In this document: positions 8,486-18,125 of the stretch, piece by piece | How the letters are laid out: each line of letters starts with the position of its first letter | Numbering within the stretch: position 1 is the stretch's first letter | Source: Flavobacterium sp. 11 | GTDB taxonomy: Bacteria; Bacteroidota; Bacteroidia; Flavobacteriales; Flavobacteriaceae | Direction: 5' to 3' | NCBI RefSeq assembly: GCF_002754315.1 | Contig: NZ_PEFE01000001.1 | Span: forward strand, 1,302,001 to 1,366,000 | Length of the DNA stretch: 64,000 nt | Translations under genes and position numbers: made by a program | The notes under the pieces: generated by a model | Told to the model about the DNA's origin: nothing | The model's input: the letters and a program-made list of their open reading frames with translations, nothing else | Databases searched by the model: none

Positions 8486-9079
8486 ATGTCAGAATTTTGG
8501 ATTTACTTTCAAATAGGATTAAAACACGTTTTAGATATTCATGCTTATGATCATGTTTTATTTTTAATAGCATTAGCAATTCCTTTCTCTTTTAAGGATT
8601 GGAAGCGAATTGTGCTTTTGGTGACGCTTTTTACCATTGGGCACACGATGGCTTTATTGCTTTCCGTTTTTGGTATAATTGCGATTAAAGTGAATGTTGT
8701 CGAATTATTAATTCCAATAACGATATTAATAACGGCATTGTTTAATCTTTTTACGGCGGGAAAATCAAGCAAAAAAGAAAGTATAAATTTGGTGTTTTTC
8801 ATCACACTTTTCTTTGGGATAATTCATGGATTGGGCTTTTCAAATTATTTCAAATCGATTCTTGGAGGTGATGCCACCTCTAAAATATTGCCGTTGTCAG
8901 AATTTGCATTAGGAATAGAAGCGGCCCAGATTGTAGTGGTTTTTGTGGTTTTGATTTTGTCGTATATTGTTCAAGCCGTTTTTAGATTCTCGAAACGCGA
9001 TTGGACCTTAGTGATGTCGGCATTTATTATTGGGGTAGTGATACCATTGATTGTTGAAAGTGAAATCTGGATTAGATAA
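8486..9079 (+). CDS. HupE/UreJ family membrane protein
   Basis: A 197-residue integral membrane protein with about six hydrophobic helices. The N-terminal GLKHVLDIHAYDHVLFLIAL (residues about 12-31) carries the conserved histidines and aspartate of the HupE/UreJ_2 family, and FTIGHTMALLLS and FGIIHGLGFSNYF add further conserved His residues. Classical members help nickel supply to hydrogenase or urease; in Bacteroidota this branch occurs without either enzyme, and none is seen here, so metal transport is only a guess. It starts a tight plus-strand series: dCMP deaminase follows 3 bases later and an S41 protease 13 bases after that. Confidence 0.88.
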   Translation: MSEFWIYFQIGLKHVLDIHAYDHVLFLIALAIPFSFKDWKRIVLLVTLFTIGHTMALLLSVFGIIAIKVNVVELLIPITILITALFNLFTAGKSSKKESINLVFFITLFFGIIHGLGFSNYFKSILGGDATSKILPLSEFALGIEAAQIVVVFVVLILSYIVQAVFRFSKRDWTLVMSAFIIGVVIPLIVESEIWIR

Positions 9080-9082
9080 AAA

Positions 9083-9514
9083 ATGAACGAAAAAAAATTA
9101 AATAAATACGATAAAGCGTATCTTAGAATTGCCAAAGAATGGAGTTTGCTGTCCTATTGTAAACGCAAACAAGTTGGTGCGATTATTGTGCGAGATAGAA
9201 TGATAATCTCTGATGGTTATAACGGAACTCCAACTGGTTTTGAAAATTGTTGTGAAGATGATGAAGGACTAACGCGTTGGGATGTTTTACATGCCGAAGC
9301 AAATGCGATTCTGAAAGTGGCACGATCTACACAATCGTGTGAAGGCGCAACCTTGTATATTACGCTTTCGCCATGTAAAGAGTGCAGCAAATTGATTCAT
9401 CAATCCGGAATAAAAAGAGTAGTGTATCATAATGGATATCGCGATGATTCAGGAATCCAGTTCCTTATAAAAGCAGGAGTAGAAGTAGAACACATCCCAG
9501 TATTAGAAGAATAA
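9083..9514 (+). CDS. Cytidine/deoxycytidylate deaminase family protein (dCMP deaminase)
   Basis: A 143-residue zinc deaminase. HAEAN at 70-74 gives the zinc His and catalytic Glu, and PCKEC at 97-101 the two zinc Cys. N-terminal SYCKRKQVGAIIV and the YNGTPTGFENC substrate loop fit dCMP deaminase (dCMP to dUMP, feeding dTMP synthesis) rather than tRNA or free cytidine deaminase. Close bacterial relatives include ComEB. It lies 3 bases after the HupE-like gene and 13 bases before the S41 protease gene, so it is probably cotranscribed with both. Confidence 0.9.
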   Translation: MNEKKLNKYDKAYLRIAKEWSLLSYCKRKQVGAIIVRDRMIISDGYNGTPTGFENCCEDDEGLTRWDVLHAEANAILKVARSTQSCEGATLYITLSPCKECSKLIHQSGIKRVVYHNGYRDDSGIQFLIKAGVEVEHIPVLEE

Positions 9515-9527
9515 TTATTGTCTTCGT

Positions 9528-11099
9528 ATGAAATATAACGTAAAATATTTGCCCATTCTTATTTTCTCAACACTTGCTTTGGGTGTTGTGCTGGGCGGAA
9601 TGTTGAATTTTCCTAACGCAGCTGATTTTTCAGACAGAAATAATTCCAGGAGCAAACTCAATAAACTGATTGATTTTATTGACAATGAATATGTCGATGA
9701 TATCAACACGGATTCTATTGTAAATCTTACCGTAGATAATATTCTGGCGCAACTCGATCCACATTCAGTTTATATTCCGCCAAGCGATCAGCTGGAAGTG
9801 GTAGAAAGCATGAAAGGTAATTTCGTAGGAATAGGCGTGAATTTCTATATGTATAATGATTCAGTTGCAGTTATAAGACCGGTTGAAAATGGCCCTTCGG
9901 CAAAAGCTGGAATAAAGGCTGGCGACCGAATTTTGTATGCTGATAAAACAAAATTATTTGGTCGAAAATTACCAAGTGACAGTTTGTATTCTAAATTAAA
10001 AGGAACAGTAGGTTCTGATATTGAGCTTACTATATACAGAAAATCGGAAGGTAAAAAACTTAAAGTAAAAATAAAACGGGATGTTATTCCTCTAAAAAGT
10101 GTCGATGCCGCTTTACTTTTGAGTGATAAAACCGGTTATATAAAAATAAATAGATTTGCCGAAACTACTTACAGAGAGTTTATGGCGGGTTTAACTAAAC
10201 TGAAACAGCAAGGTGCAAAATCACTTGTAATTGATGTTCGCGATAATGGTGGCGGTTATATGGAAGAAGCCATTGCTATTGCCGATGAATTATTGACAGA
10301 CAAGCAACTTATTGTTTTTACCAAAAATAAAAATGGGAATATAGACAAGACATTTGCAACCAAAAAAGGGAGTTTCGAAAACGGAAATGTATTTGTTTTA
10401 ATCAATGAAAACAGCGCTTCTGCCAGTGAGATTCTAGCGGGCGCCATTCAGGATAATGACAGAGGAACTATTGTGGGGCGTCGTTCTTTTGGAAAAGGAT
10501 TGGTGCAACGTGAAATGGATTTTGCCGATGGTTCGGCCGTTCGATTGACTATTGCCAGATATTACACGCCTACGGGTCGCTCGATTCAAAAACCATATTC
10601 GAAAGGAAATGAGGCGTATTTTAAAGAATCAGAAGCTCGTTTTGGAAATGGAGAATTGTATGAAAAAGACAGTATAAAAGTTTCGGATACTTTAAAATTC
10701 AAAACTAAAAAAGGTAAAATTGTATACGGTGGCGGCGGAATTGTCCCTGACGTTTTTGTACCGCTAGAAGTAGAGCATGGAAATGAAAGTACGGCTTATT
10801 TATTGCAATCCGGAATCGTGGGCAATTTTGTTTTCGAACAATTAGATAAAAATCGAAGTGCTTTTAAAGGAATTAACTTTGAACAATTCAAAACTAAAAT
10901 GAATGAAACGGATTTGTATTTTAATTCGTTTCAAAAATTTATTTTCGAAAACGGATTGGATTTGAATTTTGGGAAAAGCAAGTCATTGGTAAAAAGATAC
11001 TTGGCTGCTGAATTTGCCCGACAATTGTATGGGGAAAGCTATTATTATGAGATAGTATTGAAAGAAGATGCAATGATTAAGGCAATTTCCAAGAAGTAA
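9528..11099 (+). CDS. S41 family C-terminal processing peptidase (CtpA/Tsp-like)
   Basis: A 523-residue periplasmic serine protease anchored by an N-terminal hydrophobic segment (residues 7-26). A PDZ domain spans about residues 95-180 (AVIRPVENGPSAKAGIKAGD, GSDIELTIYR). The tail-specific protease core follows: GYIKINRFAETTYREF, then RDNGGGYMEEA, with the likely catalytic Ser in NENSASASEIL near 297 and the Lys in RRSFGKGLVQ near 322 forming the Ser/Lys dyad. These enzymes degrade or process periplasmic and envelope proteins from a C-terminal tag. The about 130 residues after the catalytic core (from VPLEVEHGNEST) are of the type found in Bacteroidota members. It ends the HupE-dCMP deaminase-protease group. 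Confidence 0.93.
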   Translation: MKYNVKYLPILIFSTLALGVVLGGMLNFPNAADFSDRNNSRSKLNKLIDFIDNEYVDDINTDSIVNLTVDNILAQLDPHSVYIPPSDQLEVVESMKGNFVGIGVNFYMYNDSVAVIRPVENGPSAKAGIKAGDRILYADKTKLFGRKLPSDSLYSKLKGTVGSDIELTIYRKSEGKKLKVKIKRDVIPLKSVDAALLLSDKTGYIKINRFAETTYREFMAGLTKLKQQGAKSLVIDVRDNGGGYMEEAIAIADELLTDKQLIVFTKNKNGNIDKTFATKKGSFENGNVFVLINENSASASEILAGAIQDNDRGTIVGRRSFGKGLVQREMDFADGSAVRLTIARYYTPTGRSIQKPYSKGNEAYFKESEARFGNGELYEKDSIKVSDTLKFKTKKGKIVYGGGGIVPDVFVPLEVEHGNESTAYLLQSGIVGNFVFEQLDKNRSAFKGINFEQFKTKMNETDLYFNSFQKFIFENGLDLNFGKSKSLVKRYLAAEFARQLYGESYYYEIVLKEDAMIKAISKK

Positions 11100-11128
11100 T
11101 TGTGAAGAGAAATATTGTTTAAAAATAA

Positions 11129-11878
11129 CTAATTTTCATTGTCCCAATCTTTCCTGTACCGAATGAGTTCATCGTCTATCATTTTCTTAGACGTGTTTAA
11201 TAAATAGGTTGCATCTTCAGAATAAATAGGAGGAAAAAAAGTCATTTTAATTTCAGTAGTCCATTTTCCAAAGCACTTTAAAAAATGCGGAATGAAAGTG
11301 TCGTCTCCAACAAAAGCATCCGTTTTTTCTTTATAATCAATGGCAATAGGAATAACGGCAGATTTAATCTTCGTGGCCATCACAAACGAGCCATAATTGA
11401 AATCTACAGTCGTTGGCAAAACATCGGTAGTACCTTCCGGAAAATTAATGATAGAATATCCTTTGGCCAGAACTTCACGAATATTTTCGGCAGTTTCTTG
11501 TCTGCTCTTTTGGCATTTTCTATCTACAAATAAAACACCCGATATTTTACAGATATAGCCAATCATAGGCCATGACGCAACTTCTTTCTTCCCTACAGGA
11601 AAAGCATGCATTTGATTTACAATAACAATTGGGTCGAAATAAGAACGGTGATTGGCTACAATCAGTCCTTGTATCGTGGGTTTTTCTCCATAAATAATGG
11701 TGCGAATACCTAAAATGTGATTGGACACCCGAATTAAAAAATCGCGTAGATGAAGTGCTCTTTTGGAATTAATTTCTTCGCTGCAAAAGAAACTCGTCAA
11801 ATAGAAAAGAATCGAAAAAAAGGAAACGAATACTATAAAAACAATTAGCCTGGTCAAGCCCAATAATAGTGATAACAT
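11129..11878 (-). CDS. 1-acyl-sn-glycerol-3-phosphate acyltransferase (PlsC-like)
   Basis: Adds the second acyl chain to lysophosphatidate to make phosphatidate in phospholipid synthesis, at the cytoplasmic face of the inner membrane. Of 249 residues, the first 30 form a hydrophobic anchor. The catalytic HX4D motif is NHRSYFD with H77 and D82, and the glycerol-phosphate binding motif FPEGTTD lies about 70 residues later. It converges on the S41 protease gene with only 29 bases between the stops and no obvious terminator. Confidence 0.92.
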   Translation of the reverse strand: MLSLLLGLTRLIVFIVFVSFFSILFYLTSFFCSEEINSKRALHLRDFLIRVSNHILGIRTIIYGEKPTIQGLIVANHRSYFDPIVIVNQMHAFPVGKKEVASWPMIGYICKISGVLFVDRKCQKSRQETAENIREVLAKGYSIINFPEGTTDVLPTTVDFNYGSFVMATKIKSAVIPIAIDYKEKTDAFVGDDTFIPHFLKCFGKWTTEIKMTFFPPIYSEDATYLLNTSKKMIDDELIRYRKDWDNEN

Positions 11879-11944
11879 AAAAAGTATATTGAAAATGTAA
11901 ACCTACCACTATTTTTCTTGAGATTTTCCAGAATGAAAATCTAT

Positions 11945-12550
11945 TTACCTGATACTGTCGTGTGCATGAGTCTGTACGCCATCATTCCATAACGTAAGAA
12001 TATCCGTTGCAACGGCAGCGCCACTACCGGCAGCAATGGCCAGTTGGCTTCTCCAACCCGCTAAAGTTCCTATGGCATAAATTCCTTCAGCCACTTTGTG
12101 GTCGCTGTTCTTGAGTTGAATTCGTTGTTTTTCGGGAAGGGATTTTTGATGGGGTTCCACATAATGCATCAATCCATCTATTGCAAAAGAATTTGCGGAT
12201 CCTATGCCTATGACAATTGTTTTTGTTTGGTAGGAATTCTTGTTTGTGATGACTGTAAATTCAGGAAATTGTCCTTCAATTTTAAGTACTTTTTCCCCTG
12301 GAATTTGAGTGATATGGGGATACGCTTTCGAAAGATGTTCGGTGCTTTCCTCTAATAATTCAGAACCTAATTTCCCTGGAGGGATTCCGTAAGCATTATT
12401 AAACAGGGCTTCTTGAAGAGATGATGTTTTTTGATGGGTGAAAATGCCAATTCTTTTGTCACTGACAAATGATTTGTTTTTTGCAGAACCCAAAACGAGT
12501 GCGCATGAAATTCCAGAAACGCCACCGCCAACGATGAGAACATCAAACAT
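11945..12550 (-). CDS. Short FAD-dependent thioredoxin reductase-like protein lacking the NADPH domain
   Basis: A 201-residue protein that starts with a textbook FAD-binding loop (VLIVGGGVSGISCALVLG) and ends with a thioredoxin-reductase-like FAD motif (EGIYAIGTLAGWRSQLAIAAGSGAAVATDIL). Thioredoxin reductases are about 310-330 residues and have an inserted NADPH domain with a redox CxxC; here both are absent, although the two FAD halves are joined smoothly (TKTIVIGIGSANSF, then a short link). It is therefore a single-domain flavoprotein rather than a recent truncation: no frameshift or leftover NADPH domain is seen next to it. The donor and substrate are unknown. A small membrane protein gene lies 2 bases upstream in the same unit. 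Confidence 0.8.
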   Translation of the reverse strand: MFDVLIVGGGVSGISCALVLGSAKNKSFVSDKRIGIFTHQKTSSLQEALFNNAYGIPPGKLGSELLEESTEHLSKAYPHITQIPGEKVLKIEGQFPEFTVITNKNSYQTKTIVIGIGSANSFAIDGLMHYVEPHQKSLPEKQRIQLKNSDHKVAEGIYAIGTLAGWRSQLAIAAGSGAAVATDILTLWNDGVQTHAHDSIR

Positions 12551-12552
12551 TA

Positions 12553-12756
12553 TTACAGTTGGTCATTTGATTTCTCTTCAATCTTTTTTGCCATTTTAAA
12601 AATCAGAAGAATCAAAACGGCACAGAAAGAAGCGGCAATTCCAATAAAAGCAACTACGCTATCTCCTTGAAATGGATTTCTAAAATCCAACAAAGTAACA
12701 TTAAATATGATTAGCGCTATTGCTAAAAACACCAAGATGTTAGTGAAAATTTTCAT
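12553..12756 (-). CDS. Small two-helix membrane protein, unknown
   Basis: A 67-residue protein with two hydrophobic segments (residues about 5-25 and 34-56), a short connecting loop with polar residues and a charged, lysine-rich tail (MAKKIEEKSNDQL). I do not recognise a family. It stops 2 bases before the start codon of the short FAD protein, so the two are surely cotranscribed, and it may keep that flavoprotein at the membrane; this is inference from position only. Confidence 0.7.
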   Translation of the reverse strand: MKIFTNILVFLAIALIIFNVTLLDFRNPFQGDSVVAFIGIAASFCAVLILLIFKMAKKIEEKSNDQL

Positions 12757-12874
12757 AATACGTTTTTGTTTTTGATATAAAAGAAACAGATTTTTTATTT
12801 TAGAAACACATGTCAGCTTAAAATCAGATTATCTTTTAAAATTATCTTAGGGGGTAAATTTATGAAAATTTATT

Positions 12875-13453
12875 TTAGACGAACAAACCTTTAACATTCG
12901 CAGCGAATAATTTAACAGCAATCGCAAGAAGTACAACGCCAAAAGTCTTTCGAATGACGCCAAGCCCATTTTCTCCTAGTATTTTTTCAATTTTAGACGA
13001 TGATTTCAAAACGATATATACCAGAATAATATTCAAAATTATTGCGATAACAATATTTATAGTAGAAAACTGGGAACGTAAAGATAGTAAAGTAGTCATT
13101 GTTCCGGCTCCGGCTATCAAAGGAAACGCCAAAGGAACAATAGATGCTGAACTCGCTTCTTCATCGCGATAAATCCGAATCCCTAAAATCATTTCTAATG
13201 CTAAAAAGAATAATACAAATGAACCTGCAACCGCAAAAGAGTTTACATCAATCCCAATTAAATTCAATAATTCTTCCCCCACAAAAAGGAAAACAATCAT
13301 GATTATACCAGCTACTATTGAAGCTTTTTCAGATTCTATGTGTCCATGTTTTGATCTTAAATCAACAATAATAGGAATGGTTCCCACGATATCAATTACG
13401 GCAAAAAGGACCATTCCAACCGTAATTATTTCTCTAAAATCGATTTCAAACAT
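12875..13453 (-). CDS. MarC family integral membrane protein
   Basis: A 192-residue inner-membrane protein with six predicted helices. IDIVGTIPIIVDL near residues 20-32, FVLFFLALEMILG near 80-92 and FPLIAGAGTMTTLLSL near 110-125 are hallmark MarC segments. The family was first named for multiple antibiotic resistance in E. coli but that link was later withdrawn, and its true transport role is unknown. It has its own TAnnTTTG promoter and no close partner. Confidence 0.92.
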   Translation of the reverse strand: MFEIDFREIITVGMVLFAVIDIVGTIPIIVDLRSKHGHIESEKASIVAGIIMIVFLFVGEELLNLIGIDVNSFAVAGSFVLFFLALEMILGIRIYRDEEASSASIVPLAFPLIAGAGTMTTLLSLRSQFSTINIVIAIILNIILVYIVLKSSSKIEKILGENGLGVIRKTFGVVLLAIAVKLFAANVKGLFV

Positions 13454-13467
13454 AATTTTTTTGTTTG

Positions 13468-13475
13468 CAAAGTTA
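13468..13475 (-). promoter_or_regulatory. TAnnTTTG promoter element for the marC-like gene
   Basis: The minus strand reads TAACTTTG, an exact match, 14 bases before the start codon at 13453. Confidence 0.6.
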
Positions 13476-13687
13476 AACTTTTCGGTAGATTTTTGATTAA
13501 AATTAAATTTTATTACAACAATTCTGATTCATTTTTTTATATACTGGTTTTCAATTGATTTCTTGTTTGTTTTAATTCTATATTGTTTAATGTTAGTTTG
13601 TTAGGGTGTTCAAAGAGTCAGTTGTTTCGTTGGTTTTCCGAAAAGTTAAAGTTGGTTTTTATCTAAAAAATTACAATTTACTTTGAC

Positions 13688-13695
13688 TACCTTTG
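13688..13695 (+). promoter_or_regulatory. TAnnTTTG promoter element for the DUF3109 gene
   Basis: TACCTTTG is an exact match, 28 bases before the start codon at 13724. Confidence 0.65.
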
Positions 13696-13723
13696 CGCTT
13701 TATAATCTCAGTACCCCAAAATA

Positions 13724-14290
13724 ATGTTTCAATTAGGAAAAACCATCGTCTCAGAAGACATACTCGAAAAAGATTTTGTTTGCAATTTGTCAGCCTGTAA
13801 AGGGGCTTGTTGTGTTGATGGCGATGCGGGAGCTCCATTGAGCGTTGAGGAAACTAAGATATTAGAAGAAATCTATCCCAAAGTAAAACCATTTTTACGT
13901 AAACAAGGAATTGCGGCTATTGAAGCGCAAGGAACTTGGACAAAAGGAACTGATGGTGATCTTGAAACGCCACTGATTGATAATAAAGATTGTGCTTACG
14001 TAATGTTTGACGGTAAAACGGCTTTGTGCGGTATCGAGCAAGCGTATAATCAAGGTGTGATTGACTGGAAAAAACCTGTTTCTTGTCATTTATATCCTAT
14101 TCGTGTGAAGGATTTCACGGAGTTTGCTGCCGTTAATTATGACAAATGGGATATTTGTGATCCGGCCTGTTCCTTAGGTCAGGAACTTGAAGTGCCAGTG
14201 TATAAATTTGTCAAAGAAGCTTTGGTTAGAAAGTTTGGTGAAGACTGGTATGCGGAGCTTGAGATTGTCGCACAGGAACTCAAAAAATAA
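13724..14290 (+). CDS. DUF3109 family cysteine-rich protein
   Basis: A 188-residue cytoplasmic protein. The N-terminal cysteine cluster [13 protein letters not shown] (C20, C25, C29, C30) and later cysteines in [26 protein letters not shown] and [11 protein letters not shown] match the DUF3109 family, which is related to the YkgJ-type zinc or iron-sulfur binding proteins. At least eight conserved cysteines strongly suggest a metal centre. The biochemical role is not known. A promoter sits at 13688-13695; the next gene, nrdB, has a separate upstream region. Confidence 0.9.
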   Translation: MFQLGKTIVSEDILEKDFVCNLSACKGACCVDGDAGAPLSVEETKILEEIYPKVKPFLRKQGIAAIEAQGTWTKGTDGDLETPLIDNKDCAYVMFDGKTALCGIEQAYNQGVIDWKKPVSCHLYPIRVKDFTEFAAVNYDKWDICDPACSLGQELEVPVYKFVKEALVRKFGEDWYAELEIVAQELKK

Positions 14291-14396
14291 ATCTAAAATA
14301 AATGCAAATTTTCTTGTTTGCTGTTTTTAAAATCCTATATTTTACGGTGCTTCAACTCTTTTTTTAAATTTTAAAATACTGATTTTTAAGCGTTTA

Positions 14397-14507
14397 AAAT
14401 CCACATGAAAAATGCCTCAATTTTTTTCGTTTGTTAAAAACTATGGCCGATTGTGAATAAGTTTGACTTTTAATTTCGGCAATATTTCACAATCTTTGTA
14501 ATCCACA
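14397..14507. promoter_or_regulatory. Cluster of DnaA-box-like sites and promoter upstream of nrdB
   Basis: Three 9-mers resemble the DnaA box TTATCCACA: AAATCCACA (14397-14405, 7 of 9), TGTGAATAA on the opposite strand (14452-14460, 8 of 9) and TAATCCACA (14499-14507, 8 of 9). A near-consensus promoter AATCTTTG (14491-14498) lies against the last one. E. coli nrdAB is known to be controlled through DnaA boxes; whether that holds here is inference. Confidence 0.4.
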
Positions 14508-14553
14508 GAAAGCATAAAATTTCGTTAAAATCTCAAAAAAACAAACTACTATA

Positions 14554-15531
14554 ATGGCACAACTTGAACCAATTTTACAAGAAAATAAAAATCGTTTCGT
14601 GATTTTTCCAATTAAACACCATGATATTTGGGAATTTTATAAAAGTATGGAAGCTAGTTTCTGGACTGCTGAAGAAATCGATTTGTCACAAGATTTAAAT
14701 GACTGGAATAACAAACTTTCTGATGAGGAACGTTATTTTGTAAAACACATTCTTGCTTTTTTTGCTGCTTCTGACGGAATTGTAAATGAGAATTTAGCTG
14801 AAAATTTTGTGAACGAAGTGCAATATGCTGAAGCAAAATTCTTTTACGGTTTTCAAATCATGATGGAAAACATTCACAGTGAAACGTATTCATTATTGAT
14901 TGATACCTATGTGAAAGACGAAGCGGAGAAAGATGAATTGTTCAATGCTTTAGAAGTTTTTCCTGCGATTAAGAAAAAAGCGGATTGGGCTTTGAAATGG
15001 ATTGAATCTGATTCATTTGCTGAGCGACTAATTGCTTTTGCAGCTGTGGAAGGAATCTTCTTTTCGGGAGCATTTTGTTCTATTTATTGGTTGAAAAAAC
15101 GTGGATTAATGCCAGGATTGACGTTTTCTAACGAATTGATTTCTCGCGACGAAGGAGTGCACTGTGATTTTGCAGTACACTTGCACAACCACCATTTAGT
15201 AAATAAAGTTCCAAAAGAAAGAATCAGAAGTATTATTGTGGATGCTTTGAATATTGAAAGAGAATTTATTACTGAATCCCTTCCTGTGAGTTTAATAGGA
15301 ATGAATGCAGCGTTAATGACACAATATTTAGAATTTGTTGCGGACAGATTATTAGTTGAATTAGGTTGCGAGAGAGAATACAACACTTCAAATCCTTTTG
15401 ATTTTATGGACATGATTTCGCTTCAAGGGAAAACAAACTTCTTTGAAAAGAAAGTTGCCGAATATCAAAAAGCAGGTGTTATGAATACCGATGAAGATGC
15501 TCAGAAAATTAGTTTTGACGCTGATTTTTAG
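14554..15531 (+). CDS. nrdB: Class I ribonucleotide reductase, small (beta) subunit
   Basis: Carries the diiron/tyrosyl radical that starts reduction of ribonucleotides by NrdA. In the 325 residues the metal ligands are visible: D43 (WTAEEID), E105 and H108 in MENIHSETY, the pair in VEGIFF, and E and H in SRDEGVH; the radical tyrosine is Y112 in the H-x3-Y arrangement. The stretch [13 protein letters not shown] is notably like the eukaryotic R2 subunit. It precedes nrdA, with a palindromic repeat element in the 179-base gap between the genes. DnaA-like boxes lie upstream. Confidence 0.96.
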   Translation: MAQLEPILQENKNRFVIFPIKHHDIWEFYKSMEASFWTAEEIDLSQDLNDWNNKLSDEERYFVKHILAFFAASDGIVNENLAENFVNEVQYAEAKFFYGFQIMMENIHSETYSLLIDTYVKDEAEKDELFNALEVFPAIKKKADWALKWIESDSFAERLIAFAAVEGIFFSGAFCSIYWLKKRGLMPGLTFSNELISRDEGVHCDFAVHLHNHHLVNKVPKERIRSIIVDALNIEREFITESLPVSLIGMNAALMTQYLEFVADRLLVELGCEREYNTSNPFDFMDMISLQGKTNFFEKKVAEYQKAGVMNTDEDAQKISFDADF

Positions 15532-15550
15532 AAAGTCGTTATCGCATCAC

Positions 15551-15647
15551 GGGCTGTTTTAGCCCCGATGGAAGGGAATATCCTTTCTAGTCCTGAACTT
15601 TTTTCAGGACTAGAAAGATTGGAATGACAGCGGGATTAGCTTCCCAA
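15551..15647 (-). repeat. Palindromic intergenic repeat, copy A (between nrdB and nrdA)
   Basis: A roughly 97-base element holding a perfect 15-bp stem (15583-15597 with 15603-15617, loop CTTTT) framed by conserved ends: GGGCTGTTTTAGCCCCGATG on the left and CAGCGGGATTAGCTTCC on the right. Read on the minus strand it goes GGAAGCTAATCCCG, stem-loop, AAGGAT, CATCGGGGCTAAAAC. The same order is seen in copies B (18227-18337) and C (44355-44438). It is transcribed between nrdB and nrdA and could alter their relative expression. Confidence 0.8.
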
Positions 15648-15710
15648 AAAAATGAAACAAATACTCAAAAACGGGAAAGGGATTTTCTGTTTTTTAAAAC
15701 AATTAAGCGT

Positions 15711-18125
15711 ATGTATGTAGTTAAAAGAGATGGGCACAAAGAGCCTGTAATGTTCGACAAAATCACTGACAGAATTAAAAAATTATGTTATGGTTTGAAT
15801 GATTTGGTTGATGCTGTGAAAGTGGCAATGCGCGTAATTGAAGGACTTTATGATGGTGTTTCGACATCTGAATTGGATAATCTTGCTGCCGAAACTGCGG
15901 CTTCGATGACTATTGCGCATCCGGATTATGCACAATTAGCAGCTCGTATTGCAATCTCAAATTTACATTCGAATACAAAAAAATCATTCTCGGAAACGAT
16001 GAATGATATGTTTAATTATGTAAACCCAAGAAACGGTCAATATGCTCCGTTGCTTTCTGAGGAAGTACATAAAGTGATTATGGACAATGCGGAGTTTTTA
16101 GACTCGCATATTATATACAATAGAGATTTCAACTACGATTATTTTGGTTTTAAAACCTTGGAAAGATCGTATTTGCTAAAAATAAACGGTAAAATCGTAG
16201 AGCGTCCGCAACACATGTTGATGCGTGTGTCTGTTGGGATTCACTTAGACGATTTGAAATCAGTAATAGAAACCTACGACTTAATGTCGAAAAAGTTCTT
16301 TACACATGCAACGCCAACTTTATTTAATGCCGGAACTCCAAAACCTCAAATGTCCTCTTGCTTCCTTTTGGCGATGCAAGACGATAGTATTGATGGGATT
16401 TATGACACGTTGAAACAAACGGCTAAAATCTCGCAATCAGCAGGTGGAATTGGACTTTCTATTCACAATGTAAGAGCAACAGGCTCTTATATTCGTGGTA
16501 CTAACGGAACGTCTAACGGAATTGTTCCTATGTTGCGTGTTTTCAATGATACAGCGCGTTATGTAGATCAAGGAGGAGGAAAACGTAAAGGAAGTTTTGC
16601 TATTTATATCGAAACTTGGCATGCGGATATCTTTGAATTCCTAGACTTGAAAAAGAATACTGGAAAAGAAGAAATGCGTGCAAGAGATTTATTCTTTGCA
16701 ATGTGGACTTCAGATTTGTTTATGAAAAGAGTACAAGAAGACAGTTATTGGACGTTAATGTGTCCTAATGAATGTCCTGGATTGTATGACGTTTATGGAG
16801 ACGATTTTGAAAAAATGTACACGGATTACGAAAAAGCCGGAAAAGGTAGAAAAACCATCAAAGCGCATGAATTGTGGGAGAAAATTCTGGAATCGCAAAT
16901 CGAAACTGGAACACCTTACATGTTGTACAAAGATGCTGCCAACAGAAAATCAAACCAAAAAAATCTAGGTACAATTCGTTCTTCGAATTTGTGTACGGAG
17001 ATTATGGAATATACTTCTAAAGATGAAATCGCGGTTTGTAACCTGGCTTCACTTTCGTTGCCAATGTTTGTGGAAAACAAAAAATTCAATCACGATTTGT
17101 TGTTCACCGTTACCAAACGTGTAACCAGAAACTTGAATAAAGTTATTGACAGAAATTATTATCCGGTAAAAGAAGCTGAAAACTCAAATATGCGTCACAG
17201 GCCAGTTGGTCTTGGAGTACAAGGGCTAGCCGATGCTTTTATTATGTTGCGTTTGCCGTTTACGAGTGACGAAGCAAAAAAAATGAACCAGGATATTTTT
17301 GAAACTTTATATTTTGCAGCTGTTACCGCTTCTATGGAAATGGCCAAAGAAGAAGGGCCGTATTCTACTTTTGAAGGTTCACCAATGTCACAAGGAGAAT
17401 TTCAGTTCAATTTGTGGGGAATGAAAGATGAGGAATTATCTGGTCGTTGGGATTGGGCTTCCTTGCGAAAAGAAGTGATGAAGCATGGTGTTAGAAACTC
17501 ATTATTAGTAGCGCCAATGCCTACGGCTTCGACTTCTCAAATTTTAGGTAACAACGAAGCATTCGAACCATATACTTCTAATATTTACACCAGAAGAGTA
17601 CTTTCGGGTGAGTTTATTGTGGTAAACAAACACTTGTTACACGATTTAGTAGAACGCGGTTTGTGGAACGAAACCTTGAAACAAGAATTAATGCGAAATA
17701 ACGGTTCAGTTCAAGCGCTTGATATTCCGCAAGACTTGAAAGAATTGTACAAAACTGTTTGGGAAATGTCCATGAAAGACATTATCGATATGTCACGTCA
17801 ACGTGGTTATTTTGTGGATCAATCACAATCGTTGAACTTATTCATGCAAAATGCCAATTATTCTAAATTGACATCGATGCATTTCTATGCTTGGCAATCC
17901 GGACTGAAAACGGGAATGTATTATTTAAGAACAAAAGCTGCGGTGGATGCAATTAAATTTACATTGAACAATGATAAAAAAGCAGATCCAATTGAAGTGA
18001 AAGAACAACCAATCGCTGTTCCTGTTGTCGCTGAAGCAGTAGAAATGACTGCCGAAGAATACAGAGCAATGATTGAATTATCTAAAAATGCCGGTCCAGA
18101 CGAATGTGAAATGTGTGGTTCTTAA
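15711..18125 (+). CDS. nrdA: Class I ribonucleotide reductase, large (alpha) subunit
   Basis: Reduces ribonucleoside diphosphates to the deoxy forms together with NrdB. I start at the ATG at 15711 (804 residues) because the ATP-cone regulatory domain begins right there ([18 protein letters not shown]); an ATG 87 bases upstream lies in the palindromic repeat and would add unrelated residues. Active-site elements follow: the first redox Cys in [12 protein letters not shown], the N-x-C-x-E cluster in [11 protein letters not shown], the second Cys in [12 protein letters not shown], and the C-terminal shuttle cysteines in ECEMCGS. The presence of the cone implies dATP/ATP activity control. A terminator at 18193-18223 follows. 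Confidence 0.96.
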   Translation: MYVVKRDGHKEPVMFDKITDRIKKLCYGLNDLVDAVKVAMRVIEGLYDGVSTSELDNLAAETAASMTIAHPDYAQLAARIAISNLHSNTKKSFSETMNDMFNYVNPRNGQYAPLLSEEVHKVIMDNAEFLDSHIIYNRDFNYDYFGFKTLERSYLLKINGKIVERPQHMLMRVSVGIHLDDLKSVIETYDLMSKKFFTHATPTLFNAGTPKPQMSSCFLLAMQDDSIDGIYDTLKQTAKISQSAGGIGLSIHNVRATGSYIRGTNGTSNGIVPMLRVFNDTARYVDQGGGKRKGSFAIYIETWHADIFEFLDLKKNTGKEEMRARDLFFAMWTSDLFMKRVQEDSYWTLMCPNECPGLYDVYGDDFEKMYTDYEKAGKGRKTIKAHELWEKILESQIETGTPYMLYKDAANRKSNQKNLGTIRSSNLCTEIMEYTSKDEIAVCNLASLSLPMFVENKKFNHDLLFTVTKRVTRNLNKVIDRNYYPVKEAENSNMRHRPVGLGVQGLADAFIMLRLPFTSDEAKKMNQDIFETLYFAAVTASMEMAKEEGPYSTFEGSPMSQGEFQFNLWGMKDEELSGRWDWASLRKEVMKHGVRNSLLVAPMPTASTSQILGNNEAFEPYTSNIYTRRVLSGEFIVVNKHLLHDLVERGLWNETLKQELMRNNGSVQALDIPQDLKELYKTVWEMSMKDIIDMSRQRGYFVDQSQSLNLFMQNANYSKLTSMHFYAWQSGLKTGMYYLRTKAAVDAIKFTLNNDKKADPIEVKEQPIAVPVVAEAVEMTAEEYRAMIELSKNAGPDECEMCGS

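Noticed and set aside
11945..12550. Truncated thioredoxin reductase pseudogene
   Set aside because: The two FAD halves are joined without frameshift or stop and both ends are family-like, so I kept it as a real short protein.
15624..15710. Upstream start for nrdA adding 29 residues
   Set aside because: The extra codons lie in the palindromic repeat; the ATP-cone begins at the ATG at 15711.
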